Below the pieces are notes generated by a model. The model did no database searches and was not told the DNA's origin. It saw nothing but the letters and a program-made list of their open reading frames with translations. From contig JAXDDX010000013.1 in NCBI GenBank assembly GCA_034670405.1, positions 5,976,001 through 6,040,000 on the forward strand: DNA of 64,000 nucleotides. Direction: 5' to 3'. Source of the DNA: Hoplostethus atlanticus (taxonomy: Eukaryota > Chordata > Actinopteri > Trachichthyiformes > Trachichthyidae). This document shows positions 1 through 12,702 of the stretch, piece after piece (the first letter of the stretch is position 1; the number at the start of each line of letters is the position of its first letter). The position numbers and the translations under genes were made by a program.

Positions 1-8
1 TTCCACCA

Positions 9-47
9 GTCACGTGACGCCGTGGCTCCACTGCGCGGTGACGTCAC
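9..47. promoter_or_regulatory. Two palindromic bZIP/bHLH-type sites upstream of twf1
   Basis: Two perfect 10-bp palindromes sit about 60-100 bp before the twf1 start codon: GTCACGTGAC at 9-18 (E-box core CACGTG; this is the USF/TFE3/TFEB 'CLEAR' type) and GTGACGTCAC at 38-47 (full CRE core TGACGTCA at 39-46). Position and CpG-rich surroundings fit a core promoter or 5'UTR. Binding is inferred from motif match only. Confidence 0.5.
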
Positions 48-105
48 GCCCGACTCTTCCTACTCCGGTTACTCGGGCTCCTCCAGCAGCGAGACAGACG
101 GCAGG

Positions 106-3100
106 ATGTCCCACCAGACCGGCATTCAAGGTAAAAGAAAATCCTTTCTCGCACGCTGACGATTCCGTCGCTGACAAACAGAAACTTGCCCGTTATTCTT
201 TTTTCCCCAGACAGAGAGAGAGAGAGAGACAGGCAGGCAGAGAGACAGGCAGATAGACTGGCTGCTGAATGAAGGAATGCAGGACCAGTGTCTGAGTGAT
301 GCGTTGCACTAATCCGCTCTGAGATTGCTGCTGCTGCTGCTGCTGCTGAGACTGAGCCCAAGTTAGCAGGCTGCCTTCTGCTCCAGAAGAGGAATCTGGT
401 GACATGTTATCCCCGCCAGGCCACATCAGACAACACAGACATCCTCGGTGTGAACGGATCTGTGCCTTTAATGTTTATGTAACAACTGGCAGCGACATTT
501 GGGTCACCTCGCAGCATCAGCAGCAGTAGATGGCCAACACCATATTAAAACACAGACACGATACGGTGGGAGAAAATGGAGCACAGGCCTCAGTCAAAAC
601 ACTGGGAACATTTTTTTCTGGTGGTGCTCATGACGTATTATGAGGCATCATACCAGCATTATAAGGTGTCAGTGCATGATAATTATTATAACCAGAGCAT
701 GATTGTGAATTATGCTTTAAGATGAAGTTGAAATAAATAAACAGTCAGTAGTAGCTGTCTCTGGACCTCTATGTGAATATTCATCCTGCCAGTTAGATCT
801 AGGAGTTTATTGCTAAAGATTCATAATCCCTGTAATAATAATAATCTGTGACATGTTCATAGAAATAAATGTCTGTTTTGTTACTTTCTCTCAGCACAAT
901 AGTAACTCAACCTATAGACAGTTCATAAAAGCTTTTACATTTGCTGTTCTAAACACCCGGTGTCTGGTAGGTCTGTCCCAGGAAAACTCCTCTGGCAGAC
1001 AGGAAGTGATGTATTCTTGCATGTTGCATATTGCATGCATATTACCACTTTAAACATGCAGTGTTTGTGTGTGTTATAGTAGTGTGTGTGTGTGTGTGTT
1101 TGCAGCTACAGAAGAGGTACGAGATATCTTTGCCAAAGCAAGGAATGGAGCCTACCGCCTCATCAAGCTGGTCATCACCAAAGGTAAGAAGGGCTGATTA
1201 GTTCAACGAACAGCAATGGTATCCACTGGTATCCACTGGTATCCACTGGTATCCACTGTATACATGCCGGACTGTTTATTTGCTTAGACGAGCGAGTTAA
1301 TCTTGACACGTTTAAAGCAAAAAATACAAAAAGTGATCACGTTAAAAACATTGAGAATAACACATAAAAGCCCAGTTGCGCTGGCATTAGTATCCTCTTT
1401 AGTCAGGCTTAGGATATATCTGCAGCTTGTGGTGGGATCACTGGCAGTTTCCCTGATTTTTCAAAATAATTTTGATCAAACTGATTTGGAAAGCTTTTCT
1501 AACAGAATATATTCTGGTTTATTTGTCTAACCTACCAAGGGAAAGTTTATCCAGTCTACATCGTTGGATCTCCGCATCATAATATACGACATGCGTTTTT
1601 CCAGAATATTTTTAGGGAGCCATTAACGTTCTTATGATCCATCTTTGGTTCCCAACTCAACAGTGTTGAGTTGCATGATGTTTTGTGTTGGGAAATCACT
1701 GTTGAAATGTCAGATGTCACTGTGTTCAGTGCTGCTCTGATGCTCTGACATCCAACTCCTGGCAGCAAAACATTCATAATAAAAACACATTTTCACAGCT
1801 GGTGTGGAGACGTGATGTTCTCTACATGTTTAGATGTTAAGTACTTTCACTACTTGTAACCTAAGTAGTACTTTCACTACATTTTGTAGTAGCCTGGTTC
1901 AACCAAGTTCAAATGTTGATAGCGTTTTTCGTAGTTTATTACTACTTTGTCATTTTGAAGCATAGTTGACGACTGCAACCACCAACTATTTTTGGCATTT
2001 GTAACAAATAGCCAATCACCTGCAGCATGGACGGATCCAGAGCAGCCGATTTAAGATAAGATGAACTATTGATCCCTGTGGGGAAATTAGATCGTTGTAG
2101 GAGCAAAGTAAATGATTCAGCAGGGAAAATGAAATAGAATACAAGCACACAACTGGAATATAAAAATAGTAGAAAAAAATAAAATAATGAAAGCAATAAT
2201 ATAATCAGGCTTTTTTTTAATCCATTTTGATCCGATATCCTGAACATAACCGGCGGCTTAGCCATGCAGCGTAAGTTACCATGGTGATCTACCCTGCTGT
2301 AAAGTGAGCGTCAGGCGATCAGTCCGAGAGCTGCAGCTGGGTTGAAAGCGGCTGACCCAACGAAACCTCTCAACATTCAAGCAAATCTATCAAAGAGTAG
2401 CTCAGGGAGAAGAAGTTTAGTGTAGTAGCTCTTTATTGGGGATATCTTTGTAAGGATTTGAGGTTTTATGAGACTATTCCTCTGTAATATATGAAATAAT
2501 CACCAGCCTCTGTAGGGTTCACAAACTTTCAGGCATAACTGTACTCTATGGTGCAGTAAACATCTTACTCATTGCATCTTCAATCCTGGCATCATGGGCT
2601 CAGGTTGGATTCGATCTCCGCTCTGCTGACATACAGGGTCGTGTTTTGTCTCCCTGAACCTACCATGCCAAGCTGGCGCAGGCCTGCTGTAATGACGCCG
2701 CTGCCCTGTGTTTTTCCTGTGTTGTGTGTGTGTGCAGAGCAGCTGGTAGTGGGAGGAAGCCGGCAGGCCTGCAGGAGGTGGGATCAGGAGTATGACGCCT
2801 ATGTCCTGCCCCTGCTCGAGGACGACATGCCCTCCTACCTCCTCTACCGCCTCGACTCCACCAACAACCAGGGCTACGAGTGGATTTTCCTGGCCTGGTC
2901 CCCAGACCACTCCCCTGTCAGTACAAGAGCCAAAAACAAGATGATATAGACAATGGAGGGGGAAGGGATGTGCCTCTTGTTAGAAATGACATGCATGCAA
3001 GTGTTCAAGAACAGATCAAGCATTTAGCATCAATTAGTGTCCTTGTTGTCAACTTAATTTGTGCACCACAGCCAGTTTTGGATTTTCAAAACTGTGGATA

Positions 3101-6100
3101 ACAGCCATAATCTCAAAGTCCACAAATGCAAACCCAAATGTGGTATAGATGTGAAGGCCAGTCGGGAAATGATAATGTACTCTTTGTGTATGTCAACACA
3201 CTCAACAGCATCTCCTCTTAAAAGCCTTTCTGTTTTTAGACACTAGATAGAGGATGGCAGTGACATGGTCCAGTGTGGGTGATCTAGCTGCTGCAGGCTG
3301 CTCTAACCTCCATTTGCTCACAGACACACACTGGCGGCAGAGCTTCCAGTCATTGTTGGCATTGCTGCAAGTTTGTGTGTGTGTGTGTGTGTGGGAGTGA
3401 ATGTGTGCTGCAGTGTATTTAAAGCAAGAGGGAGGTAATTAACTGACAGTGTTTACACTCTAAGAAACAAGGTTTCGCCCTCTCTCAGATTCGTCAGAAG
3501 ATGTTGTATGCTGCTACAAGAGCCACCCTGAAGAAGGAGTTTGGCTGTGGACACATTAAAGACGAGATCTTTGGCACAACAAGGGTACATTCAAGAACTC
3601 CATGCACATCTTTCATAGACAGTTTGTTAAATTACACAATGACATTTTTCCAATACTGTTTGACCAAGGTGTTTTACCTTGAACGTACCATTTAATCTGA
3701 CAGTGTTGTCTCTCCCAGGATGATGTGTCTCTGAGCGGCTACAGGAAGTACCTCGCCTCCCTGACTGCCCCTCTTCCATTAACTGCTGCTGAGGAGGAAC
3801 TCAGACAGATCAAACTAAATGAGGTAGCTTATACATCCATAACATACAATGCACATGCACACAGTATTGCATATAATATCCCACTCCCTGTTATTAGTAA
3901 AAGTCTGATAAGCATGGGTGGAAGTATAACAAGTCAGATCATGCTCTAAAATTATATACATGCAGAAAAATAAACTTGGGTTCTTTTGTATATTTCATAC
4001 TTTATTATTACTAGCTCAGAATAAGTAACTGTTCAAGTTTAACAAGGTTCCAGTTTCCATGGGTCCCTCATTGGCTGCTGTGGCTGAACACCACATGGCG
4101 AGTTAATCTGTACATAGCCAGTCACTATGGGACTTCTATCTCTCCATGAACACCCTCAGTCTTTGGGTGGAGGCAGTGTTGGTACATTTGCAAAAAAAAA
4201 TTGCTACATTTTATTTTTGCGTGAGGTTCATAGTGATGCTGCCGGTGTTAGCTAGCTTCTTCCGTCAAGTGAGCTAAACATCTGTAACTCTGTTGTCGGC
4301 GCCAACAGTGCAGATTTCAGATTTCAGATTTTTCATACCTTTGGATTTTAAGGGGGAACTGAAGAAATAGAAGAGACATATGACACGCTGAGAAGCAATG
4401 ACATTTCTATAACATCTTCGCTAAACGTTTGTGTAGATTCATGCATGGGATTGAGAATCTGTTGCCCAATATGGCCACTAGAGGGTGTGTTATACATCAC
4501 CTGTATTAACACGGAAACCAAACATTGCAAGAGATTGCAAAAACCAATAGCAAAGGAATAATGTGTTTACATGTCTCAGTATTTTTGGGCCAGGCTGTCA
4601 CAATCATGTTTCTCATAATCAAGACATGAGCTCAACCAGGTTACTGTATGGCGTGTTTATATGGTGCTTACTAATACCTGACTATCCCAATGTTAAGGGA
4701 AATGTTGTCATGTATATCTAGTCACTGACACACAGACTATGTGGTTTCACGCCAGTTTAAAACAGCCACACGACTGACCCACATTTCCTGACCTGCGCTT
4801 AGAGATGTACTAATATGTTAGAAGACCAAATCCACCCCATCTGTATTACAGCAGATAATTCTACACTATACATGTGCCGGGCCAGAAGCAAAGAGGCTTT
4901 CAGATGTTTATTATTTATTGCTGATACAGGAGCAGTATTTAGTAGACGGGGTGAAAAGAGGTCAATCCCATAGATTTACAGGCTAGAAGCTCTGAGCAAT
5001 CCAACCCCATCAGCCTTACATGGCGTGTCAGCGTGGGTAACACCCCAATTCAATTATCAATCATCATCATCTCCAGACCGGCTAAATGGAAGTGGCTATT
5101 GTCCCAAGTGTCGTACAGAAGGTGGAGGATAATAATAAACAATCTGGTTGTATCATCTTTATGGCAACCCTCCTAGTGGCCTCCTTTTCACTAGGCAGCC
5201 AAGGGCTTATGGACTTAGAGAGCAAGTTGGCTGCATTTAGACTCCAGGCCGCCCAGAGGCTACTCTACTGTGCACTACTGGGGAGGGCTGGTGGTTTGGG
5301 GCCGGACTGCCAGCTCTGTCTGATGAGCCTGGAGGGCCTGAACATCTCAGGGGATTCCAAAACCCAAGCTGGGTTAACATCAGTAACGAGAGACTGAAAG
5401 CTGAGGTGACTACCTGGGCCAGTATCGGAGGTGTTCAACCAACCTCGGGGAGAGTAGCCTCCCAGTTTTCCCTCTCTGACACAGACACAGGGGGAAGGGA
5501 GTAAGACTCAGGGGGACAGCCAGGAGGATGAGAGGTATCCAGGTCCAGTTGACCAGTATGCAAGCCGTAGTCGAGGGGAATCAGGGCGGGAGATTTGGTT
5601 CGCTTCTCCTCATGCGACCACCTTCCTCTCTGCCCTCCTCTGTCGCTGTGGCATTTTTAAACTGCTTGCCGGCATGTAGCTGGTTGATTGCGGATGAGGG
5701 ACAGCTGTGTTCCCTCCAGGATCTGAGGAGTTGGCAGCGGTAACACTGCTGGCCTATCACCACCCCAAGCTGGCGCCGGTTAGTTAAGGGTGTTTGAGAT
5801 TACCTTGGCTGCAGAGACGGCTCGATTCACCACAGTTTGTAACTGTTTCAGTGGCTGCTTGGCCTGGTTTATGTTCTCAATGTGTGCTACTGTATAGCTG
5901 TGTGTATTGTTGCATCATGTATTGCTGCATTGTTGCTTGTTGCAGTGTGTACTGTTGTGCTAATGTATCCCATATGTGTTGTTGTTTGCCTGTTGCATTG
6001 CTGCTCTATCTGTTATGCCTGATGGTGTTGAGAGTTAGCATGTGGGTGTGTGTGTGTGTGGGTAGGTAGGTAGGTGTGTGAGAGAGTGGTGGTGTGTGCA

Positions 6101-9100
6101 GGCATGTCAGTGTGAATGTGCTTTGGGGGTCTGAGTGTTTTTGAGCAAACTGTCTGTTTCCTGGTGTCTATCTAGTCAAGGCGTTTCATTGAAGAACATC
6201 AAAAGTCAAAGTTTCTCTCTCTCTCATCTCTCTCACTTTCAGGTTATCATGGGTTGTTGTCTGGTTTCTATGGGCTAGGTATTTCTTATTATGGGATGCC
6301 CTCTGATTGCTATAGGCTGTGTACTGATTACTGTGGACTGTCCCATGGTTGTTATGTAATGTGTACTTTTATTATGGACTGTCCTGTGATTTCTTTGCAC
6401 CTAGCAACACCTTAACCACCACCAATACTAATACTTCTACTGTTACTACTAGTACTACTACTAGCAACCATCTAGGAATATCCTAACAACCACCTAGTAA
6501 TCATCCAGCAACCACGTAGTAACACCCGAGTGGGATATTTCAGTTTTTGTTAAAGTATATCACAGTTGTTTGTGCATGTTCTTTAATTTGGGATATCTTC
6601 ATTCAGATTTAAGGTTTAATGCACTACATCAGTCATAATGATTGACATGATGATTTACTATGCTCTCCTCCATTCCTCTCCTCCTTGCCTTCTCTCCATT
6701 CTCCTTCTCTCGTCTCCCCTCCTCTAGGTTCAGACCGATATCTGTGTGGACAATAAGCAGCAGACTATGGCAGGTGTCTCCTTCCCCATGCAGAAGGAGG
6801 CTCTCCAGGCTCTGGAACAGTTCAGAACCAAGAAAATCAACTATGTTCAGCTGGTCAGTACACTCTGTATACTACGATAGAAATATCACGTGGGATCTTA
6901 CTAACCTGGAAACACACCCAAACTACTTCATGCTTAGTGCTAGTTCCATTACTAGCTGTGAGTGTCTAGAATACTACAAAGCCAAAGGATTAGGCCCATT
7001 TACAATCAGTACGCACAACCTAAATCAAACAATCTAGTGTTGCACAAGCAGTTTGAATTGTAGAAAATATGAAAACAAAATCAACCTTCCAAGGAAACAG
7101 TGAAAACTCAGTAGCAGCAGTAATTTAGTACATCAGCTGGCCTATAAAGGTTACTACCGTTATACCTTCTTACTAATGCAGCATCATCATCACTGTAAGC
7201 ACTGTGTATTTGTGTTCAAACAGGAGATAGATTTCCGGAATGAGTCCATTATCCTGTCCAGTACTGCTTCCACTGATCTGAAGGAACTACCCAAGAGGAT
7301 TCCCAGGGATGCTGCTCGATACCACTTCTTCCTCTACAAGCACTCCCATGAGGGGGATTACCTGGAGTCCCCAGGTGCCAGCCAGCATGCAGATTAACTC
7401 TTTCATACACTAGATATGCCACTAAGCAGTGATTCTCACTTATGGGTCCAATGTCATTCTTGCCTTGACAGAACTTTATTTTTTGCATATTTTTTTCCAT
7501 TATTAAAGGTGTCGTATCTAAGATTTTTATCTAGTTTTCAATCTTCTCTGTAGGTCTTAATATATTGTAGAAGGATGAATTTCTAATCTATCCAACACCC
7601 ATTTGGTTTGTTGTTGTCCGCTGTATTCAGCTTTGTGTATTTTTTTCTGGGTCGTGAAAAAGTTGCTCCCCTATAGATGGAGCCCCTCCCACACCTGATA
7701 AACGTACAGGTTACACTGAGCTCCCCAACGACAGGTGTGTAGTGCAAAATATGGTGGAACAGCATCATAAGTCATAAGGCTGAAAAAGCCCTCCTAAATT
7801 CCTTTGATGGATGAAAATCAAGAATAACCACTGGTATTGCTGTTGAAAGAAAATGGAGCAACCTGAGACAGACCAAAGAAATTAGAAGTGATGCTGAGGT
7901 GGCCGTTTTTCTCCTCGACAGGTAGTTTATATTATCTTCCATTTGTTATCTGGACTTTTGCTATTGATGAAACTAGTCTGGAGCTGTGCAGGGCAGAGCC
8001 TGATAAAGGTTTGTATGGGTTTTTGTAATGGGTTTACATTATATACAGAGCTAACAGGGCTATCGTTATGTTTGTTGCTATGCTGCGTGGCAGGATGCTA
8101 CTAAGGCTATAAGCTGTTTGTCTGTTATGCTAACCATGGCTAAGTTGAGCAGACCGATTTGCTGAGGAAATATGAATCGAGGACTTAGAGTTGGTGTAGT
8201 TAGTGGGCTAGCTGAAAGCAAGGGATGCCCCTCAGCTGGGGCAACATGGCTGACTGCCTGCTGTTTGCTCGGAAATGCAGTCTTTTCCCGCCGTTTTCCT
8301 GTGGCAGATACCCCAGTTCGCCACATGACTTGAGCTAGAGAGTTTTTATACTTGACGCTCTGCTTGGGGTTGGCGAAACATGTAGGATATGAAAACCTTG
8401 GTTATGCCGCTTGGATACATGAGGTAGTGGTGGTGTCGTTGAAGACGGAGAGTTTAGTGAGCAGGCTAATCGCTAGCGGTGTTCATGTGAAGGGCGTGTT
8501 AGTAGCCATTTCACCTTTGTTGGCATCGACTGTGGTTGTTTCTAATGTGCACTTTGGAAAGTTTGCTACTGGGTTTAGGCCTATCTCTGGGTTGTACAAG
8601 CCAAGAAGTATAATGTGTAATGTCGCTAAGAAGGCAAATGTTTATGTATCTTAAAGGAAAAATCCACCATAAAACAAACAAAAAACAGCTATTGGCGATG
8701 TATACTACATGGCCATGGTATTTGGACACCTGCACGTCGAACATCTCATTCCAAAATCATGAGCATTACTATGGGGTTGGTCCCCCCTTTGCTGCTATAA
8801 CAGCCTCCACTCTTCTGGGAAGGCTTTCCACTAGATGTTGGAACATTGCTGCAGGGATTTGCTTCCATTCAGCCACGAGAGCATTATTGAGGTCGGGCAC
8901 TGATGTGGTTCGCAGTCTGCCTTCCAATTCATCCCAAATGTGTTCGATGGGGTTGAGGTTGGGGCTCTGTGCAAGCCAGTCAAGTTCTTCCACACCGATC
9001 TCGACAAACCATTTCTGTATTGACCTCGCTTCTGTATTGACCTCACTTTGTGAGACAGGAAAGGGCCTTGCCCAAACTGCCCAAAACGGACAAACTTGTT

Positions 9101-12100
9101 TGTTTTGTTTGTCACCGATGCTGACGACTAATAAACATGGTCTACGTAGCTTCGATCCGGTACACAGCCAGCTAAAGCGAGCCAAGTTTATTGATGACTC
9201 ACAGGCTTTGCAGCCGATGAAATTCCAAAGATGTAGTTTGTTATGGTTCAGTGAAAGGGCTGGCCTTGCAGCTCTGGTGCAACAGAAGTTAACAACAGCT
9301 AGTAGCATACATTTTGCTAGCGCTGGGACAATGGCGCTCCAGGCACCGGCAAAACAGGAAATAGAACTTTGGTTTTACTTCTGTTTTACTTTTTAATTTA
9401 ATTTACAAATGGAATTAGAATAAATGGACAGGAGACCATGAGAACCATCCTAGGTATCTAATGTGTAAATTAAATTATGGTCAATAGTGTTTTCTAGTAC
9501 CTAAATTGTTTTGGTTTGGTATCCAGTGACATAAATACCATTTAGATAACATTGGATACCATTAGGTCCATTTGGACACTTTTTTGAGAGGTTTTGGAGC
9601 ACTCCAAAAGGTTAGGATATACTTGGAGAGGTGCAAATGCACATTTTTGGTGCCATTATTACACTTCAACCATGATTAGGTTAGACTTATGGCTACAGCT
9701 CCATTGGATGTCTGGGTTCAGACATAACAACACAGGGAGTTTTTTTAGGCAAGGATAAATCTTCAATTTCTACTGTGTTTGAGCCTCTGTAACTCTGCTT
9801 CAGTAATACTTACAGTAATTCTGACCTGGAGAACAAACTAGAAGGTCTTACCTTTCAGGACAGACCATAATTGTGCATGTAGACACAAGGGTTCAAGAGC
9901 AGTAGCCATTTTATTTTGGGTACATCATTTTAACCATTTTACCCTTGTGGTCAGAAAGGGTGGGGCGCGGGTGGGGGTCAGTTAATTGGCCAAATGTAGA
10001 TAACGTCACGTTGCGTCAAGGTATTTCCAGCACACCTTCAATGGAGTTTAACACGAGGAAAAAAATTCAATGATCTAAAACATCAATGGTAAGCGTCAGT
10101 CATGCAGACTCAAAGAACAAGGGCTTCTTTCTAGACCCATCATTTTGCACCGACATTCAGGATCACACAGAGAGAAATCCACTGTAGAAGACCAATTTCT
10201 CCATCAACAGTAGCCTCAATAGTCCAGAACTGCAGCTCTGTGACAAGAAATGTTGTGGCAGCAGCTAGCACTACCGCTATTGCTCTCTCCACCTACATGT
10301 AAAACCCACACATGATGGTGCATTCATGTCTAATGAGAGATACCCTAAAGACAAGCTTCTGACTGGGAAAAACCTTCAGGTCAACCTCGGAGTTGTAATT
10401 CCTAATAGGAAATATGGGAACGTTTTGACTAGTCCACAGTCCAAGGTAATACAAATTAACTACTGTTTATGATTAACTACCTGTTGCAGTCTGTTTGTTT
10501 GACAAAGCAACTTGCTTTGTATTGTTGCTATGGAGCTAGCTTCCCAACGAGTGATAATCACCTAGCAACTACTACTAATCACCTAGCAACCACCTTGTAA
10601 CACACTAAAAACCATTAATATTCACCAAGCAATCATCTGTATGGGCCAGGACTTCAACAGTCATCTTCTGAACCTCACAGGGATCCTCACTCAAATGAGG
10701 CTAAACCCCAAGAAATATGAGTTCTGTAAGTCAAATACTTGGGACATATTGTTTCTCAAGATCAGTAGACCCGGCCAACAGTCAGCGTGTTCAGGAAGCC
10801 TCCCCTAAAGTCATTTACTATGACCGCTTGAAGCCTTGGTGGGTCGGTCATGCTGGGATGAAACCATAGTCACTAACTCTCTAACTCAAGGTCATGTAGC
10901 TCTTTTGACTCCCCTTGTATCTCAGATATCCTGACACTGGACAGGATCCTTTTCGGCCCTCTATTTCCCTACGACAGAGACCATCCCTAGAGTCCAGCCA
11001 CGACAGAGCCTGCATTTGTTTACACTTAGGCATGGATATAAAGTCTTTTTTGCATATTTCCAAATGGTCCCCAGGGAGGAGGAAGGCCAGCCTGTGTAGT
11101 TGGAGAAGCTTTTCCTACGCTGTGTTTTTGCCAAATCAGACAATGGTTGCACAGCTGTTGTGCTTGTGAAGTGAGTTTTGGAGGAAAACCATCTATTTTG
11201 CAGGCTACCGTCATCCCCTCTTTGCTCACATGTGTCACTCTGTGATACATGCAAGCAAGATACTGAAGGATGGCTGTTGGAACCACAGGCTGGCCTGAAC
11301 TGTGCCTCCACACGCCATCATCACACAATTTATAATCATAATTCAAACCCATTTCTCCTTGCCTGTCAGCAGCTTCTGGAATACTAGCCACATCATCTAA
11401 GGAGATACGAGTAGGGGCATCAAGGGACACTGAGTGTTACCCAAAAGCAGCAGTGCTTCAGCGGCATGGGGAACAAACACAGTTAAAAGGGAACCAAAGA
11501 TGCTGAGGCTGAGGGATGTTTCATCAGCAGGTTGCAGCATCACAGGCTTTGTAACAAGGAGGTGGTGCAGCAATCGCTGGTTCACATTTATTGCTAAATT
11601 AAGCAGCAGTTTGCTTGAGCAAACCCATTCATTCATGACACAATAGGGGAAAAGATTGAACATAGTCTGTAACCCTAGAGCAGGGGCTTGTTTAAGATCA
11701 CTAAAACATTTCTCCTCAGAGTAGAAAGAGGCTCAGGTGTATCTTTCACGGCAAGGTCATGGACAAGGTCAAGCACATCACGGTATCTTCACACAAGATA
11801 AATATCCTTTCCAGCAACAGTTCTCATGAGGTACACGCTATACTGGAGCTTTCTTATGACCTTTAGGTATTCAGTCTTATTAGCAGAGTAAAAGAGGAGG
11901 CATAGAGCGCTCAGTGTATTTCCATCTCACAGGTGGCTGATCAGTATTTTCCATTCTTTCAATATTTCTATATATATATATTCTACCTATCAGCTATCAT
12001 AGTTAAGAGCATGGGGGCCTGGGGCTGAGGGGTGGAGACGGTGGGCAATCTTACATAGTATACCATTAAGATATGGTTGAGGCAGTGAGAGTGATTTATT

Positions 12101-12440
12101 CTTCTTGTTGTTGATTTCCAAGATGCTAAAGGTACATTTTCATAATCTCTATTACCTATCCAGGCAAGAATGACATCGGGTCCACATCTCAGAAAATCCC
12201 AGTATTGTCATTTTAATCACTACAGAACAAAAACAGCAGTGTTGTATGAGAACCACTGTTATTGACATTGGCCCTGCATGTGTGTGTGTGTGTGTGTGTG
12301 TGTTGCAGTGTTCATTTACTCCATGCCAGGGTATAAGTGCAGCATCAGAGAGAGGATGCTGTACTCCAGCTGTAAAAACCCTCTCCTTGATACAGTGGAG
12401 AACAACCTGCACATCCAGATAGCCAAGAAGGTAATACACA

Positions 12441-12472
<32 letters not shown>

Positions 12473-12702
12473 GTCTGCCAGACTGTTACCAGACTGGTAT
12501 ATTGTGTCTTACCAGCATTGTTTGTTTGCTACAGATGGAGATTGACTGTGGTGATGATCTGACTGCTGACTTCCTGTATGAGGAGGTCCATCCCAAACAG
12601 CATGCTCACAAACAGGCCTTCGCCAAACCTAAAGGTCCCACTGGGAAGAGGGGGGGGCGCCGGATGACACGGCCCCCTGGCCACGGAGATGCAGACGACT
12701 AA
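106..12702 (+). CDS. twf1: Twinfilin-1, actin- and capping-protein-binding ADF-H repeat protein
   Basis: Nine coding exons join in phase: 106-130, 1106-1183, 2738-2916, 3489-3584, 3719-3823, 6728-6853, 7224-7374, 12309-12430, 12535-12702 (1050 nt, 349 aa; family members are about 350 aa). The protein begins MSHQTGIQ and has two ADF-homology domains, roughly residues 4-139 and 175-312, joined by a linker. The actin-binding stretch [15 protein letters not shown] lies at the start of exon 4, and the C-terminal capping-protein tail contains [16 protein letters not shown]. Twinfilin sequesters ADP-actin monomers, works with capping protein and promotes barbed-end depolymerisation in the cytoplasm. 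Wording such as [21 protein letters not shown] and HAHKQ favours twinfilin-1 over twinfilin-2; the a/b teleost copy cannot be decided. Exon 3 ends at a GTCAGT donor, giving SP-IRQKM across the junction. All exons are intact. The 4.9-kb intron 7 carries most of the transposon debris. Confidence 0.95.
208..350. repeat. Low-complexity (GA)n/CAGG and (CTG)n in twf1 intron 1
   Basis: A GAGAGAGA/CAGGCAGG run lies at about 212-252 and a (CTG)8 trinucleotide run at about 325-348. Both lie in intron 1 and are not coding. Confidence 0.7.
1217..1258. repeat. 10-bp tandem repeat (TGGTATCCAC)x4
   Basis: Four perfect head-to-tail copies of a 10-bp unit lie 34 bp downstream of the twf1 exon 2 donor. Confidence 0.9.
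2060..2130 (-). repeat. LINE/SINE 3' tail-like fragment, reverse orientation
   Basis: The sequence around 2076-2098 (TGATCCCTGTGGGG) resembles the complement of the 'gaatttccccacagggatcaataaa' type tail common at the 3' end of teleost LINE/SINE copies. Short and diverged; class is inferred. Confidence 0.35.
5086..5420 (+). mobile_element. Tx1/L1-like LINE ORF2 C-terminal remnant
   Basis: An open stretch translates to [19 protein letters not shown] followed by [16 protein letters not shown] and [10 protein letters not shown]. This matches the region downstream of the reverse transcriptase in teleost Tx1-group L1 elements, where GGQG(L/V)xHLxSRxAxFRLQ is followed by a GGLGL block. The same block occurs at 55750-55830 and after 57071 in the other Tx1-like copy in this window. 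It lies in twf1 intron 5 and has no surrounding full-length ORF, so it is a dead fragment. Confidence 0.6.
6395..6535. repeat. CACCTAGCAACCA-type interspersed repeat
   Basis: A tract of CCTAGCAAC/ACCACC words recurs at 10555-10640 in the same gene. The motif 'cacctagcaaccacctagcaacacc' is familiar from teleost interspersed repeats; the element class is unknown to me. Confidence 0.4.
8652..8677 (+). repeat. MITE terminus (TTAA-AGGAAAAATCCACC)
   Basis: This matches the 5' end of the TTAA-flanked MITE at 44109-44602. Only one end is visible here; a Tc1 fragment follows immediately. Confidence 0.5.
8700..9110 (-). mobile_element. Tc1-like transposase C-terminal fragment
   Basis: On the minus strand the frame encodes [20 protein letters not shown] followed by EGRLR, the conserved C-terminal catalytic block (third acidic residue of the DD34E triad) of Tc1/mariner transposases. 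A Tc1-type terminal-repeat relative, CATGGCCATGGTATTTGGAC, lies at 8709-8728. The reading frame changes around 9060, so it is inactive. It sits in twf1 intron 7, beside a short MITE-terminus-like stretch at 8652-8677. Confidence 0.8.
10630..10840 (+). mobile_element. Ty3/Gypsy-like pol remnant
   Basis: On the + strand a frame reads [20 protein letters not shown] and then FCKS, the region after the RT catalytic box of Ty3/Gypsy elements (usually LNPxKCEF..xxVxYLGHxVS). Near 10816 a YDRLKPWW motif recalls the end of an integrase. Frames are broken by stops. It lies in twf1 intron 7. Confidence 0.5.
10961..11430 (-). mobile_element. LTR-element/endogenous-retrovirus-type integrase zinc-binding remnant
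   Basis: On the minus strand an open frame of about 134 codons has the spacing of an HHCC integrase N-terminal domain, with histidines in the YHRVTH stretch and the pair CNHC, followed by a proline-rich PPWGPF segment that normally precedes the catalytic core. No catalytic core follows and the frame shifts near 10960. It is an old, broken copy in twf1 intron 7, opposite in strand to the Gypsy remnant just upstream. Confidence 0.55.
12277..12303. repeat. (TG)n ending at twf1 exon 8 acceptor
   Basis: About 13 TG units end five bases before the exon 8 acceptor AG (12307-12308). They replace most of the polypyrimidine tract. Confidence 0.95.
12435..12472. repeat. (CA)n just after twf1 exon 8 donor
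   Basis: CA dinucleotides begin about 6 bases after the exon 8 donor (12431), with one TA interruption. Confidence 0.95.

Noticed and set aside
8352..8654. 100-codon + strand ORF in twf1 intron 7
   Set aside because: No recognisable domain, intronic, and next to transposon sequence; chance open frame.
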